This document shows positions 25,457 to 34,829 of a stretch of DNA of 64,000 bases, piece after piece. A program made the translations under genes and the position numbers. Source of the DNA: Bifidobacterium boum (lineage in GTDB: Bacteria > Actinomycetota > Actinomycetes > Actinomycetales > Bifidobacteriaceae). The stretch is from positions 372,001 through 436,000 of the forward strand of contig NZ_JGYQ01000007.1 in the NCBI RefSeq assembly GCF_000741535.1, given 5' to 3'. Each line of letters opens with the position of its first letter. The first letter of the stretch is position 1. The notes beneath the pieces are model-generated. The model saw only the letters and a program-made list of their open reading frames with translations. It did no database searches and was not told where the DNA came from.

Positions 25457-26377
25457 TCACCATTCCATCGTCGGCAGGACATCATTGGCGATATCGGAAT
25501 AGCCCTGCTCGTTATCGGCCAAATACTGTTCCCAAGCCTGACGATTCCAGATTTCAGCGCGGGTCCCCACGCCGATGACCACGATATCGTCACCGAGTTT
25601 GGCGTAGTCGCGCAGCATTTGCGGCACCAGGACGCGACCTTGCTTGTCCGGGGTCTGGTCGACTGCGCCGGACAGGAAGACGCGAAGATACTCGCGGGCG
25701 GCTTTGTTGCCCAGCGACGTGCGTTGAATCTGCATGGCTACGCGACGAAACTCCGTCTGCGGGAACAGGTAGACGCAACGTTCCTGTCCGCGTGCCATAA
25801 CCACGCCTGGCCCGAGCTGGGAGCGGAATTTCGCAGGCAACGCCATTCTGCCTTTCGCGTCGATTTTCGGGGCATACGTGCCCAGCAGCATGATTTCGTC
25901 GCCGGTGGCCGAGTTCGATGATGCGGCGGCCGGTGATGCTCCGATGCTTGCCGGCTGTGGCATCTGCCCGCCAATGATGGTTTGGACGACCGGCTGGGCG
26001 GCAGGCATCTGCCGGTCAGGTTGGCCGGCCTGCACGGACTGGAGCGGCTGGCCTGACTGCTGGTAGCCCTGTGGAGCGAACGCCGATGGCATGGGCTGCA
26101 CAGGCTGGTTGACCAGAACCCATCCCTGCCGAGGATCGTAGACGTAAGCGGCCATGCCGGATTGCGGCTGTTGCGGGGCTACCGGCTGGGGAAACGGCTG
26201 CGCGGCCTGTGGAGATTGCGCGGCCTGTGCAGACTGTTGGCCGGTCGGATCCGCGGTGAACTGTGGTGTGAACGAGGTGGGAGGAACCGCGAAAACCGGT
26301 GGCTGGGGCTGCCCGGGCGCAGGCTGTGGAGCATCGGAGGGGATTTCGGGCTTGATATCGCTATCGCGCGTAGCCAT
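25457..26377 (-). CDS. mraZ: MraZ transcriptional regulator with long Pro/Gln-rich N-terminal extension
   Basis: The dcw-operon repressor that also can act on the ribosome-associated RsmH pathway. The usual MraZ is about 140-150 residues; here the C-terminal ~140 residues form it, with GTYAPKIDAKGRMALPAKFR and VDQTPDKQGRVLVPQMLRDY, the two AbrB-like SpoVT halves with their DxKGR motifs. The first ~165 residues are a Pro/Gln/Ala-rich low-complexity extension with AAYVYDPRQGWVLVNQP in the middle. The ATG 26377 has a near-perfect AAAGGAGGTGG upstream, which supports translation of the long form. Four MraZ boxes lie just upstream, so autoregulation is expected. The function of the extension is unknown; it may carry a protein-binding segment. 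Confidence 0.9.
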   Translation of the reverse strand: MATRDSDIKPEIPSDAPQPAPGQPQPPVFAVPPTSFTPQFTADPTGQQSAQAAQSPQAAQPFPQPVAPQQPQSGMAAYVYDPRQGWVLVNQPVQPMPSAFAPQGYQQSGQPLQSVQAGQPDRQMPAAQPVVQTIIGGQMPQPASIGASPAAASSNSATGDEIMLLGTYAPKIDAKGRMALPAKFRSQLGPGVVMARGQERCVYLFPQTEFRRVAMQIQRTSLGNKAAREYLRVFLSGAVDQTPDKQGRVLVPQMLRDYAKLGDDIVVIGVGTRAEIWNRQAWEQYLADNEQGYSDIANDVLPTMEW

Positions 26378-26424
26378 AATTCCACCTCCTTTATCGTTAT
26401 CGGACACACTCCACACAGCTGGTT

Positions 26425-26459
26425 CACCACTTTACCCCACGAATCCCCATTTTCCACCA
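26425..26459 (-). promoter_or_regulatory. Four MraZ-binding boxes with 10-bp period
   Basis: On the minus strand the order is TGGTG GAAAA TGGGG ATTCG TGGGG TAAAG TGGTG: four TGGNG boxes separated by exactly 5 bp. This is the direct-repeat operator recognised by MraZ in other bacteria. It lies 48-82 bp upstream of the mraZ ATG, predicting autoregulation of the whole dcw operon. Confidence 0.9.
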
Positions 26460-26747
26460 TGAGTACACAAAAACCTCACGCAAGCGGTCCGGTGCCGTTG
26501 ATACCGCTCAAAAAGCGGTTCATATCCGGCGTTTCGCCCCTGGACAGGCGACAGCACCCGTCGGGAACATACCGCCCCAACCATGATGACACCACGCAAG
26601 TCAGATAAAAAGCGTACGAAATGGTGCATCAATGGTGAAACGAACCTGTATCGTATCGTTCATTGATGTTTTCATTGCAAATGTGGTGAATGAACGGTGA
26701 ATCATCCCTATTCAATGGCGATGCAGCAATACCAGCCGATGCCCACC

Positions 26748-26841
26748 GTGTGAGGATTCGCTCACGCAACGACCGCCCGGACGGCTGAAATCAGCCCTCC
26801 GAACGATGCCGACCCCCACTGTTGTGAGGATTCGCTCACAC
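26748..26841. repeat. Palindrome array A2: two units 74 bp apart
   Basis: GTGTGAG-GATTCG-CTCACGC (26748-26767) and TTGTGAG-GATTCG-CTCACAC (26822-26841). Both are followed by an almost identical tail containing CGACCGCCCGGACGGCTG, which is itself an inverted repeat (CCGcccggaCGG-like). They are the same family as A1 and A3 but in reverse orientation. Confidence 0.8.
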
Positions 26842-26969
26842 ACCGACCGCCCGGACGGCTGCCAAACGCATCAGCGCCGACATCTCCCGCACCTGCGCGA
26901 AAGACGTAGTTGCCTCGCGGTACACTGGAATGCCTGAATCGCAGCATCTGATATCGGAAACGGAACAGC

Positions 26970-29249
26970 ATGACGACTTACTCCTCCCAGCTTCACGAGG
27001 AACAACGCGCAGTGACACGCGCCTATGACCGTCTGGACTCGCTACGCGACCAAGCCAAGGAACGGCTCGCCGCCGTACGCGCGGCCGGCTCACATGGCTC
27101 GCCGACGCAACGCACTGAACGCGATTCCTTCGCAACCATGTACGAAGACCGTCTGATGCAATTGCGCGCCGTTGAGGATCGGCTCGTGTTCGGTCGTCTC
27201 GATGACGTTCACGGCAAACGCCGATACATCGGCCGCATCGGCTTGTCCAGCGCCGAACATGAGCCGATCCTGACTGATTGGAGAGCCGAAGCCGCCCGGC
27301 CGTTCTACGAAGCGACCCCGTCGCATCATGGCGATATCGTCATGCGTCGCCATATCACCTTGCATTTCCGGGAAGTCACCGGCATCGAAGACGAAGTGCT
27401 TGACGTCCACTCCGATCAGGTCGGCAAAGCACAGGATGCCGGCACACTCACCGGGGAAGGCGCATTGCTCGCCTCCCTCAATTCGAAGCGCACCGGCAAA
27501 ATGACCGACATCGTCGCCACCATCCAGGCCGAACAGGACCGTATCATCCGCGCGCCACTCGACCGGGTCGTCATCGTCCAAGGCGGCCCGGGAACCGGCA
27601 AAACCGCTGTCGCACTCCACCGTGCGGCATACCTGCTGTACACGCATCGCCGCAGGCTGCAGAATTCCGGCGTGCTGGTCATCGGCCCGAGTACCGGCTT
27701 CCTGCACTACATTGACCAGGTGCTCCCCTCGCTCGGTGAGACCGGCGTAGTCAGCCGGACCATCGCCGATCTGATTCCCGGCTTCGTCGCCTCGCACGAG
27801 GATGGCCCACGAACCGCGATGCTCAAAGGTGACTGGCGGATGCGGCATACCATCGAAAACGCCGTGGCCGCAAGGGAACGCATTCCTTCGCACCTGCCGG
27901 TCATCTCGCTCAACGGGTTCAAAGTGCCGATGCTGCGCGACGATTTCAATCAGGCGATCGCCGACGCCAAACGTACCCGCCAACCGCATAACAAGGCACG
28001 CGAAACCTTCGTGCGTGACATGCTTGCCACATTGCGCGACCGCTACGTCGAACAGTTGGATTACCAGCCGAACCAGGCGGAACTGTACGACATCCTCACC
28101 CAGCTGCGGATGAACGATCAGGTGCGTATCACGTTGAACAAGGCGTGGCTGCCGATGACCGGACCATGGCTGATCGACCAGTTGTTCGCCAAACCGCAGC
28201 AGCTCAAGCGTTTCGCCCCATGGCTGTCCGACGATGACGTCAACGCGCTGACCCGTCCCAAGGGATCGCCGCTGACCCGGTCCGACATCCCACTGCTTGA
28301 CGAAGCCTTGGAACTGCTCGGCCCCGACCCCAAGCAGGCTGCCCGTCAGGCCGCCAAAGACGCCAAACGTGCCGAAGAGGAACAATTCGCCAAGGACACG
28401 CTCGCCCAAGCGGGCATCGGCTCGGGTATCGTAACCTCCCAAATGCTGCTGGACAACATCAACGGCGGCAGCGACGAACTCATCGCCCAGCATGCGGCGG
28501 CGGACCGTGAATGGACGTACGGGCATATCGTCGTCGACGAGGCGCAGGAACTGACCGCCATGGACTGGCGGATGCTAATCAGGCGATGCCCGTCACGCTC
28601 GTTCACCATCGTCGGCGACGTGGCACAGACCTCGGCGCTTGGCGGCACACGTTCATGGGCGAAAACCATGGACCGGCTGTTCGGCCCCGAACACTGGGAC
28701 CTCAACGAGCTGACCATCGACTATCGCAACCCGCAGGAGGTTTCCGACCTCGCCTCCCGCTTCGCCGAGCATGAAGGCCTGTACGTTTCCACAGTCAAAG
28801 CGGTCCGCCATGTCGACGATTCCGTCCGGCGCATCCGCGTCGCCGACGAAACCGCGTTGAACGCCCGCGTCGCCGAGGAAACCCTTGCGCTTGCCGAGGA
28901 ATACGTCGGTGATGACGGTACCGGCCGTATCGCCGTCATCGCCGCCTCCCAGCATGTCGCCGCACTACGCGACACCGTGACTGACAGGCTGCGCGAAAGC
29001 CTGCCCCGGGACCGTTTCACTCGTCTCAGCGAGCAGAACGCTTGGGACCGTCAGATCATGGTGTGCACGACCGAAGAGGTCAAGGGGCTGGAGTTCGACG
29101 CCGTAATCGTCGTCCAACCCGGCGAGATCGAGCAGAGCTCACCGGCGCGCCTGGTCGCCGCCGCCGACTTGTATGTCGCGATGACCCGGCCGACACAACG
29201 CCTGCTTATAGTGCGGACAGAAGATGACGAACGTCAACTTACGATTTAA
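26970..29249 (+). CDS. HelD-like superfamily 1 helicase, RNA polymerase recycling factor type
   Basis: A 759-residue UvrD/HelD-type ATPase. It has an N-terminal coiled coil (residues 1-60), then Walker A QGGPGTGKTAVALHR near 203-217, Walker B IVVDEAQELTAMDW near 518-531, motif III GDVAQTSALGG, and motifs V/VI EEVKGLEFDAVIVVQPG and YVAMTRPTQRL. The layout and length match HelD proteins of actinobacteria, which pry stalled RNA polymerase from DNA and free its channels. A UvrD-like DNA helicase is less likely because the 2B-type insert is short and the N-terminal coiled coil is present. serA follows after 9 nt, so the two are probably cotranscribed. Confidence 0.85.
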   Translation: MTTYSSQLHEEQRAVTRAYDRLDSLRDQAKERLAAVRAAGSHGSPTQRTERDSFATMYEDRLMQLRAVEDRLVFGRLDDVHGKRRYIGRIGLSSAEHEPILTDWRAEAARPFYEATPSHHGDIVMRRHITLHFREVTGIEDEVLDVHSDQVGKAQDAGTLTGEGALLASLNSKRTGKMTDIVATIQAEQDRIIRAPLDRVVIVQGGPGTGKTAVALHRAAYLLYTHRRRLQNSGVLVIGPSTGFLHYIDQVLPSLGETGVVSRTIADLIPGFVASHEDGPRTAMLKGDWRMRHTIENAVAARERIPSHLPVISLNGFKVPMLRDDFNQAIADAKRTRQPHNKARETFVRDMLATLRDRYVEQLDYQPNQAELYDILTQLRMNDQVRITLNKAWLPMTGPWLIDQLFAKPQQLKRFAPWLSDDDVNALTRPKGSPLTRSDIPLLDEALELLGPDPKQAARQAAKDAKRAEEEQFAKDTLAQAGIGSGIVTSQMLLDNINGGSDELIAQHAAADREWTYGHIVVDEAQELTAMDWRMLIRRCPSRSFTIVGDVAQTSALGGTRSWAKTMDRLFGPEHWDLNELTIDYRNPQEVSDLASRFAEHEGLYVSTVKAVRHVDDSVRRIRVADETALNARVAEETLALAEEYVGDDGTGRIAVIAASQHVAALRDTVTDRLRESLPRDRFTRLSEQNAWDRQIMVCTTEEVKGLEFDAVIVVQPGEIEQSSPARLVAAADLYVAMTRPTQRLLIVRTEDDERQLTI

Positions 29250-29258
29250 GGTAGTAGT

Positions 29259-30464
29259 ATGCCCAAAGCATTGTTATTAGAGAATATTCATCCGTTCGCG
29301 GCACAATCGCTGCGAGACCACGGTTTCGAGGTGGAAACGCTCAAGGGAGCCTTGAGCGAGGATGAGCTCATCGACGCTCTCGACGGCGTCGACGTGCTTG
29401 GCATCCGATCCAAGACCAACGTGACGCGCAAAGTAATCGACGCGAGGCCGAATCTCACCGCCATCGGCTGCTTCTGCATCGGCACCAACCAAGTGGATCT
29501 CGACTACGCGGGCAAGCGCGGTATCGCCGTATTCAACGCACCGTATTCGAACACCCGCTCGGTGGTTGAACTGGTCATCTGCGACATCATTTGCCTGATG
29601 CGTCGTATCCCCGCGCATACGCATCATATGAAGCATGGCGTGTGGGATAAGTCTGCCAGCGGCTCGCATGAGGTCCGCGGCAAGACGCTCGGCATCATCG
29701 GCTACGGCAATATCGGCTCTCAGCTGTCAGTGCTTGCCGAGGCGATGGGCATGCGCGTGCTGTTCTATGACATCGAGGAAAAACTCGCCATGGGCAATGC
29801 CAAGCGCATGTCGAGCCTTAATGACCTGCTTGAGCAGTCCGATGCGGTGACGCTGCATGTGGACGGTCGCAAGTCCAATACCGGGTTCTTCGGTGAGGAA
29901 CAGTTCTCGCACATGAAGCAGGGCGCTATTTTCATCAACCTGTCCCGTGGATTCGTCGCCGACTTGGACGCGCTGAAACGTCACTTGGATTCCGGGCATC
30001 TTTCCGGAGCCGCTGTGGACGTGTTCCCCACGGAGCCGAAGAAGACCGGTGACCCGTTCGGCACGCCGCTGGCTGACGAAGACAATATGATTTTGACGCC
30101 GCACATCGGCGGTTCGACGCTTGAAGCGCAGGAATCGATCGGACACTTCGTTTCGCAGCGTTTGGAGGACTACTGGTATAAGGGTTCCACGATGCTGTCC
30201 GTGAATTTCCCACAGCTGACGCTTGGCGCGAACCGCGGCAACGTGCGTATCGCCCACCTGCATGCCAACCTGCCGGGCGTGCTGGGCAAGATGAACCACA
30301 TTCTGGGCGAGGAAAACATCAATATTTCCGCTCAGTCGCTTGGCACGGAAGGCGAGTTGGGCTATGTGGTCACCGACGTGTCCGGCAAGCCCGATCAGGC
30401 GACGATCGATGCGCTGAGCCACATCGAAGGCACCATCCGCATGCGGGTGCTGTCCGGCGACTGA
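29259..30464 (+). CDS. serA: D-3-phosphoglycerate dehydrogenase
   Basis: Oxidises 3-phosphoglycerate to phosphohydroxypyruvate with NAD, the first step of serine synthesis. The 401-residue product has GIIGYGNIGSQLSVLAEAMG (NAD-binding GxGxxG) near 146-165, LSRGFVADLDAL with the catalytic Arg, TPHIGGSTLEAQ with the catalytic His, and a C-terminal ACT domain (HANLPGVLGKMNHILGEENI), so serine feedback is likely. Length matches the 410-residue type of E. coli. The start follows AAGGTAGTAGT. A double hairpin ends the transcript. Confidence 0.95.
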   Translation: MPKALLLENIHPFAAQSLRDHGFEVETLKGALSEDELIDALDGVDVLGIRSKTNVTRKVIDARPNLTAIGCFCIGTNQVDLDYAGKRGIAVFNAPYSNTRSVVELVICDIICLMRRIPAHTHHMKHGVWDKSASGSHEVRGKTLGIIGYGNIGSQLSVLAEAMGMRVLFYDIEEKLAMGNAKRMSSLNDLLEQSDAVTLHVDGRKSNTGFFGEEQFSHMKQGAIFINLSRGFVADLDALKRHLDSGHLSGAAVDVFPTEPKKTGDPFGTPLADEDNMILTPHIGGSTLEAQESIGHFVSQRLEDYWYKGSTMLSVNFPQLTLGANRGNVRIAHLHANLPGVLGKMNHILGEENINISAQSLGTEGELGYVVTDVSGKPDQATIDALSHIEGTIRMRVLSGD

Positions 30465-30488
30465 TCCGCCAGCGGTCACGGATATACT

Positions 30489-30561
30489 AAACGGGCTGCC
30501 CCAGCCGTATGGTTGGGGCAGCCCGTTTGGCATATTGTTGTTCCGGCGTATGCGCCGGAAC
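30489..30561. terminator. Tandem bidirectional hairpins between serA and nrdR
   Basis: Hairpin one: AAACGGGCTGCCCCA (30489-30503) pairs perfectly with TGGGGCAGCCCGTTT (30514-30528), 15 bp. Hairpin two: TTGTTCCGGCG-TATG-CGCCGGAACA around 30538-30561. They separate convergent genes and can stop transcription from both sides. Confidence 0.85.
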
Positions 30562-30581
30562 ACCATTCCCGTATGGCCCAG

Positions 30582-31052
30582 TCAGCGGACGCCGCTGAAT
30601 TCCTTGGCTTTGCTCGCATTCAGCTCGTCGATGGCGTGTTGGAAATCCTGAAGGTTCTCGAAATTCTGGTATACGCTTGCGAACCGCATGTAGGCGACTT
30701 CGTCGAGATCGCGCAATGGCTTGAGAATCGCCTTGCCGACTTCTTCTGATTTGACAGTCGCCAGTCCCCGTGACCGCAGATCCTCTTCCACCCGCTGTCC
30801 CAGCGTTTTCAGCTGGTCTTCGTCAATCGGCCGCCCCTGACACGCTTTGCGTACACCATTGACCACTTTGTTGCGGTCGAACGGTTCGACGTTACCGGAC
30901 CGTTTCTGCACGAGTAGCATGGTGGTTTCCACAGTGGTGAAACGGCGTCCGCACTTGAGGCATTCACGACGTCGTTTGATGGAGTGGCCATCCTCGTTGA
31001 TACGGGTGTCAACCACTTTGGTTTCGGGGTTTTGACAATACGGGCAATGCAT
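30582..31052 (-). CDS. nrdR: NrdR, repressor of ribonucleotide reductase genes
   Basis: A 156-residue Zn-ribbon plus ATP-cone regulator that represses nrd genes when dATP is high. MHCPYCQNPETKVVDTR and ECLKCGRRFTTVE supply the four Cys of the Zn finger (residues 3, 6, 31, 34). The ATP cone runs from about residue 49 to 139. I chose ATG 31052 because the family begins MxCPxC; the open frame extends further upstream without similarity. It lies 50 bp downstream of the LysM gene, same strand. Confidence 0.95.
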   Translation of the reverse strand: MHCPYCQNPETKVVDTRINEDGHSIKRRRECLKCGRRFTTVETTMLLVQKRSGNVEPFDRNKVVNGVRKACQGRPIDEDQLKTLGQRVEEDLRSRGLATVKSEEVGKAILKPLRDLDEVAYMRFASVYQNFENLQDFQHAIDELNASKAKEFSGVR

Positions 31053-31101
31053 GTCATCAACAATAGCCGACACCGCCAACCTCCGCCCGCATGCCGACCG
31101 A

Positions 31102-31581
31102 CTACCGGTCAACCGGAACCACGATGGTCTGTCCCGGCATAAGTTCCGTGGATTGCAGATGATTCAATTCGACGATGTCGCGCACCGTGCCTCTCACATC
31201 GCCGCCGGGAGGTGTCACCTGCTGCGCATACTGCCACAAGGTATCCCCCTGCTGCACACTGTAGGTCACCGTATGCCGCGGCGTCGCCGATTGCGCGGTG
31301 TCAGGCGAGTATACACTCCAGCCGAATACCAGAGCGCATGCGAGCAGCACGCCGACCAACACTTTGGGCAGATACGCCGGCATACCGCCCGTCGGTTCAT
31401 CCACGGGATGCGCACCGTCATTGCACGGCATGCTACCGCCACGCAAACGATTGGCGACGCCACGATACCCACGGCTCGCTGCGACGCACACACCGGCAGG
31501 CCTTGACATGCGGTGCATTCGTGACATCGCAACGTTGCGGCTGACCGCGATATACCCGCCATGACGCTGAATCTCAACCAT
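31102..31581 (-). CDS. LysM-domain cell-surface protein next to lexA
   Basis: A 159-residue bitopic protein: N-terminal basic region, one membrane helix (YLPKVLVGVLLACALVFGW near residues 67-86), and a C-terminal LysM domain (TYSVQQGDTLWQYAQQVTPP ... LNHLQSTELMPGQTIVVP) that binds peptidoglycan. The same arrangement (LysM protein divergent from lexA and beside nrdR) is common in actinobacteria and recalls SOS-induced division inhibitors such as YneA/DivS. Two SOS boxes at 31651-31682 lie 70-100 bp upstream. Start ATG 31581 has GGAAAGG upstream. SOS control of division is likely but not shown by the sequence. Confidence 0.8.
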   Translation of the reverse strand: MVEIQRHGGYIAVSRNVAMSRMHRMSRPAGVCVAASRGYRGVANRLRGGSMPCNDGAHPVDEPTGGMPAYLPKVLVGVLLACALVFGWSVYSPDTAQSATPRHTVTYSVQQGDTLWQYAQQVTPPGGDVRGTVRDIVELNHLQSTELMPGQTIVVPVDR

Positions 31582-31650
31582 GATCCGTGCCTTTCCGTGT
31601 CTTCCACGCCGTACGAGCCGAGCGGCAGGCAAATGCCCGCACCCACCTAT

Positions 31651-31666
31651 TCGAACATGTGTTCTA
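31651..31666. promoter_or_regulatory. SOS box 1 (LexA operator)
   Basis: TCGAACATGTGTTCTA matches the actinobacterial SOS palindrome TCGAAC-N4-GTTCGA with one mismatch. Directly adjacent to box 2. Confidence 0.9.
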
Positions 31667-31682
31667 TCGAACAGATGTTCTA
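31667..31682. promoter_or_regulatory. SOS box 2 (LexA operator)
   Basis: TCGAACAGATGTTCTA, one mismatch to the palindrome. It abuts box 1 with no gap, a 16-bp tandem arrangement that could bind two LexA dimers side by side, mainly serving the LysM-nrdR side. Confidence 0.9.
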
Positions 31683-31718
31683 AGTATGGCACAGCCGTTC
31701 GAAAACAGCAAGAGCGTG

Positions 31719-31759
31719 TCGAACAGATGTTTGATATTTTCCGGTTCTATGGTTATGCT
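31719..31759 (+). promoter_or_regulatory. lexA promoter overlapped by SOS box 3
   Basis: TCGAACAGATGTTTGA (31719-31734) overlaps the -35 TTGATA (31731-31736); the -10 TATGCT (31754-31759) is exactly 17 bp away. LexA binding here would block RNA polymerase, giving autoregulation. Confidence 0.85.
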
Positions 31760-31783
31760 TGCAGAAGAACGAAAGGAACCATT

Positions 31784-32527
31784 GTGGGCACAATCGCATT
31801 CCCATCACGGCATGACGACGCACCGGCGGGGCGATCCCCCGCGCTTTCCACGCGCCAGCGCCAAGTGCTTGACGCCATCCGCTCACATGTCTCAGCCCAC
31901 GGTTATGCCCCTTCGTTCCGAGAAATCGGCGATCTTGTCGGCCTCAAAAGCCCATCGTCGGTCAAACATCAGTTGCAAGTGCTCGCAGACCGCGGGTATA
32001 TCCGCATCGGCGCGAAAAAAGGCCGGGCCATCGAACTCGTGGAAACCACGCAACCGAACGATCAGCCCGATACCGCCCCGCAGACACGCACCGCCGACAT
32101 CTTCCCCTTCCCCGCCCCCGACCAGGACCGCGAAGACGCCCCCTCGATCACGGCATCACGCGACGTGCCATTGGTCGGGCGCATCGCCGCCGGCACCCCG
32201 ATCACCGCACAGCAGCATGTCGAAGATGTCATGCGCCTGCCGCAGCGGCTCACCGGAACCGGCAATCTGTTCATGCTTGAAGTCCACGGGGATTCCATGG
32301 TCGACGCCGCCATCTGCGACGGCGATTTCGTCGTCGTGCGTGAACAGCAGACCGCGGAAAACGGGGACATTGTCGCAGCCCTGCTTGACGACGAAGCCAC
32401 CGTGAAAACATTCCGCAAAGAACAAGGGCATGTGTGGCTCATCCCCCACAACCCCGCTTATTCGCCCATCGATGGCACGCACGCGCAAATCATGGGCAAA
32501 GTCGTCACCGTGCTTCGCAAAATCTGA
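31784..32527 (+). CDS. lexA: LexA repressor
   Basis: SOS repressor that cleaves itself when RecA is active. The 247-residue protein has a winged-helix DNA-binding domain (TRQRQVLDAIRSHVSAHGYA then PSFREIGDLVGLKSPSSVKH), a linker, and the S24 peptidase domain with the cleavage site AAGTPI (Ala-Gly) near residue 134, the catalytic Ser in GDSMVD near 169 and Lys in ATVKTF near 207. I chose GTG 31784, which has AAAGGA 8 nt upstream and lies correctly downstream of the -10 element; the open frame extends to 31580 but would include the operators. Catalytic residues are intact. Confidence 0.95.
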   Translation: MGTIAFPSRHDDAPAGRSPALSTRQRQVLDAIRSHVSAHGYAPSFREIGDLVGLKSPSSVKHQLQVLADRGYIRIGAKKGRAIELVETTQPNDQPDTAPQTRTADIFPFPAPDQDREDAPSITASRDVPLVGRIAAGTPITAQQHVEDVMRLPQRLTGTGNLFMLEVHGDSMVDAAICDGDFVVVREQQTAENGDIVAALLDDEATVKTFRKEQGHVWLIPHNPAYSPIDGTHAQIMGKVVTVLRKI

Positions 32528-32552
32528 ACGCCCGCAGCATCGTTTTCGCCTT

Positions 32553-33542
32553 TCACCGCTTCCCGGCGCTTCTCGGCGACCCGTCAGTCTCCTGAGTTTC
32601 GCAGGCTTCGTCATGCAAATGCTCCGTACGTGAGACCTCACAACCGTCCGGCTCCAGTTGGAACGTCGTATGCTCGACGGACACCGGGAAATGCTCCTGC
32701 AGGCAGCTGTGCAATTGCGCGAGAATCTCCGCGCCCTGCGTCATGGACAATCCCGGATCGACCACCACATGCGCCATCAGCACCGGCATACCGGTCGACA
32801 CCGTGCTCGCATGCAAATCATGCACCGCTACCACATGGGGCACATGTTCCATATGGGTACGCACCTCATCCAAATCCAAGCCTTCCGGCGTCTCCTCCAA
32901 CAGGACACGCGCCGCGTTGCGCAGCAACAATGCCGCGCGCGGAATCATCATCAGCGCGATGACCCCACCGGCGACGGCGTCGAAACCGCCCCAGCCGGTC
33001 GCTTGGAGCACAATCGCCGAAACGATCACTGCGACCGACCCCAAGGCGTCATTGACGACTTCAAGGAAGGCCGCGCGCATATTCATATTGTCCTCGCTGT
33101 TGGCATGGAGGATCAGCATCGAAGCGACATTCGCCGTCAAACCGAGCACACCCATGAACAGCAGCAGAACCGGGCTGCGCACACCGTCGTCCGCGGCGCC
33201 GAACAGGCGCATGCCTGCCTCCGCGAGCGCGTATATGCCAACGAACAGCAGCATCAGCGCACCGAGAGCCGCGGTAATCACTTCGAGTCGCGCCCATCCC
33301 CATGTACGCACGTTGCTTGGTTTGCGTCGCATCAGCATCGCGGTCACCGTTGACGCTACAAGCACTGACAGGTCGGTGAGCATATGGCCGGCATCCACGA
33401 GCAACGCGAGCGATCCGGTGACCGCCGCGCTGACAACCTCAGCTACGAACACGGTCAACGTCAATGCCAGCGACATCGTCAGCCGCTTCTGGTGTTCCCT
33501 GCTATCAGCCGTTTGTCTGTTTGTTCCGTGCTCGTGCGCCAT
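32553..33542 (-). CDS. CDF-family divalent metal (zinc-type) exporter
   Basis: A 329-residue cation diffusion facilitator: six membrane helices followed by a cytoplasmic domain. The first metal site keeps DAGHMLTD (HxxxD) in helix 2. In helix 5 the usual HVLxDALGS is EVVNDALGSVAVIV, so the first ligand is replaced while the Asp stays. This variant is frequent in actinobacterial members and may alter selectivity. A His/Asp-rich N-terminal tail (AHEHGTNRQ) and a metal-binding-like C-terminus (RTEHLHDEACETQ) are present. Ions exported are likely Zn, perhaps others. It follows lexA convergently and is separated from ldh by a terminator. Confidence 0.85.
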   Translation of the reverse strand: MAHEHGTNRQTADSREHQKRLTMSLALTLTVFVAEVVSAAVTGSLALLVDAGHMLTDLSVLVASTVTAMLMRRKPSNVRTWGWARLEVITAALGALMLLFVGIYALAEAGMRLFGAADDGVRSPVLLLFMGVLGLTANVASMLILHANSEDNMNMRAAFLEVVNDALGSVAVIVSAIVLQATGWGGFDAVAGGVIALMMIPRAALLLRNAARVLLEETPEGLDLDEVRTHMEHVPHVVAVHDLHASTVSTGMPVLMAHVVVDPGLSMTQGAEILAQLHSCLQEHFPVSVEHTTFQLEPDGCEVSRTEHLHDEACETQETDGSPRSAGKR

Positions 33543-33652
33543 CGCTGCTCCTTGTCTGTACAGACCTCGGTCGGCGTTCCACCGGTCCAGGCCGGCTGGA
33601 CACGGTACCGAAACCGCTTCTCATTACCATTCTCAACGTGCGGAAAACGAGA

Positions 33653-33679
33653 GAACCCCGGCCACATGGACCGGGGTTC
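33653..33679 (-). terminator. Terminator of ldh
   Basis: GAACCCCGG (33653-33661) pairs with CCGGGGTTC (33671-33679) around a 9-nt loop; on the minus strand it is followed by TCTCGTTTTCC. It lies 37 bp after the ldh stop. Confidence 0.8.
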
Positions 33680-33715
33680 CATACTCAACCGGGCAACACC
33701 GGTGGAGTGAACGTA

Positions 33716-34681
<966 letters not shown>

Positions 34682-34767
34682 CTACTTCTCCTTGGCAATG
34701 ACCCGATTGTGACGGGTTTCATTCAGTAACACTTCTACTCTAGTGGTTCTCCGTGACGTTTCTCCGG

Positions 34768-34781
34768 GGAAAACGCTTTGC
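34768..34781. promoter_or_regulatory. cre/LacI-like operator candidate upstream of ldh
   Basis: GGAAAACGCTTTGC fits the cre-type palindrome TGAAARCGYTTTCA in the central 10-11 positions. It lies about 90 bp upstream of the ldh start. See the better palindrome at 34830. Confidence 0.5.
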
Positions 34782-34829
34782 GGGCGAACCGGTACGAGAT
34801 GAATTTGAGAGCGTTCACACTGTGTGCGG

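Larger units (their letters stand above)
26378..26969. other. 592-bp divergent region between mraZ and the HelD-like gene
   Basis: Contains the MraZ boxes (26425-26459), a small hairpin ACCGCT-CAAAA-AGCGGT (26503-26519), and the palindrome array A2 (26748-26841). No gene was found. No clear consensus -35/-10 pair for the dcw promoter could be picked out. Confidence 0.6.

Noticed and set aside
27090..28526. 478-codon minus-strand frame across the HelD-like gene
   Set aside because: It mirrors the third-position GC bias of the real helicase gene and shows no family motif.
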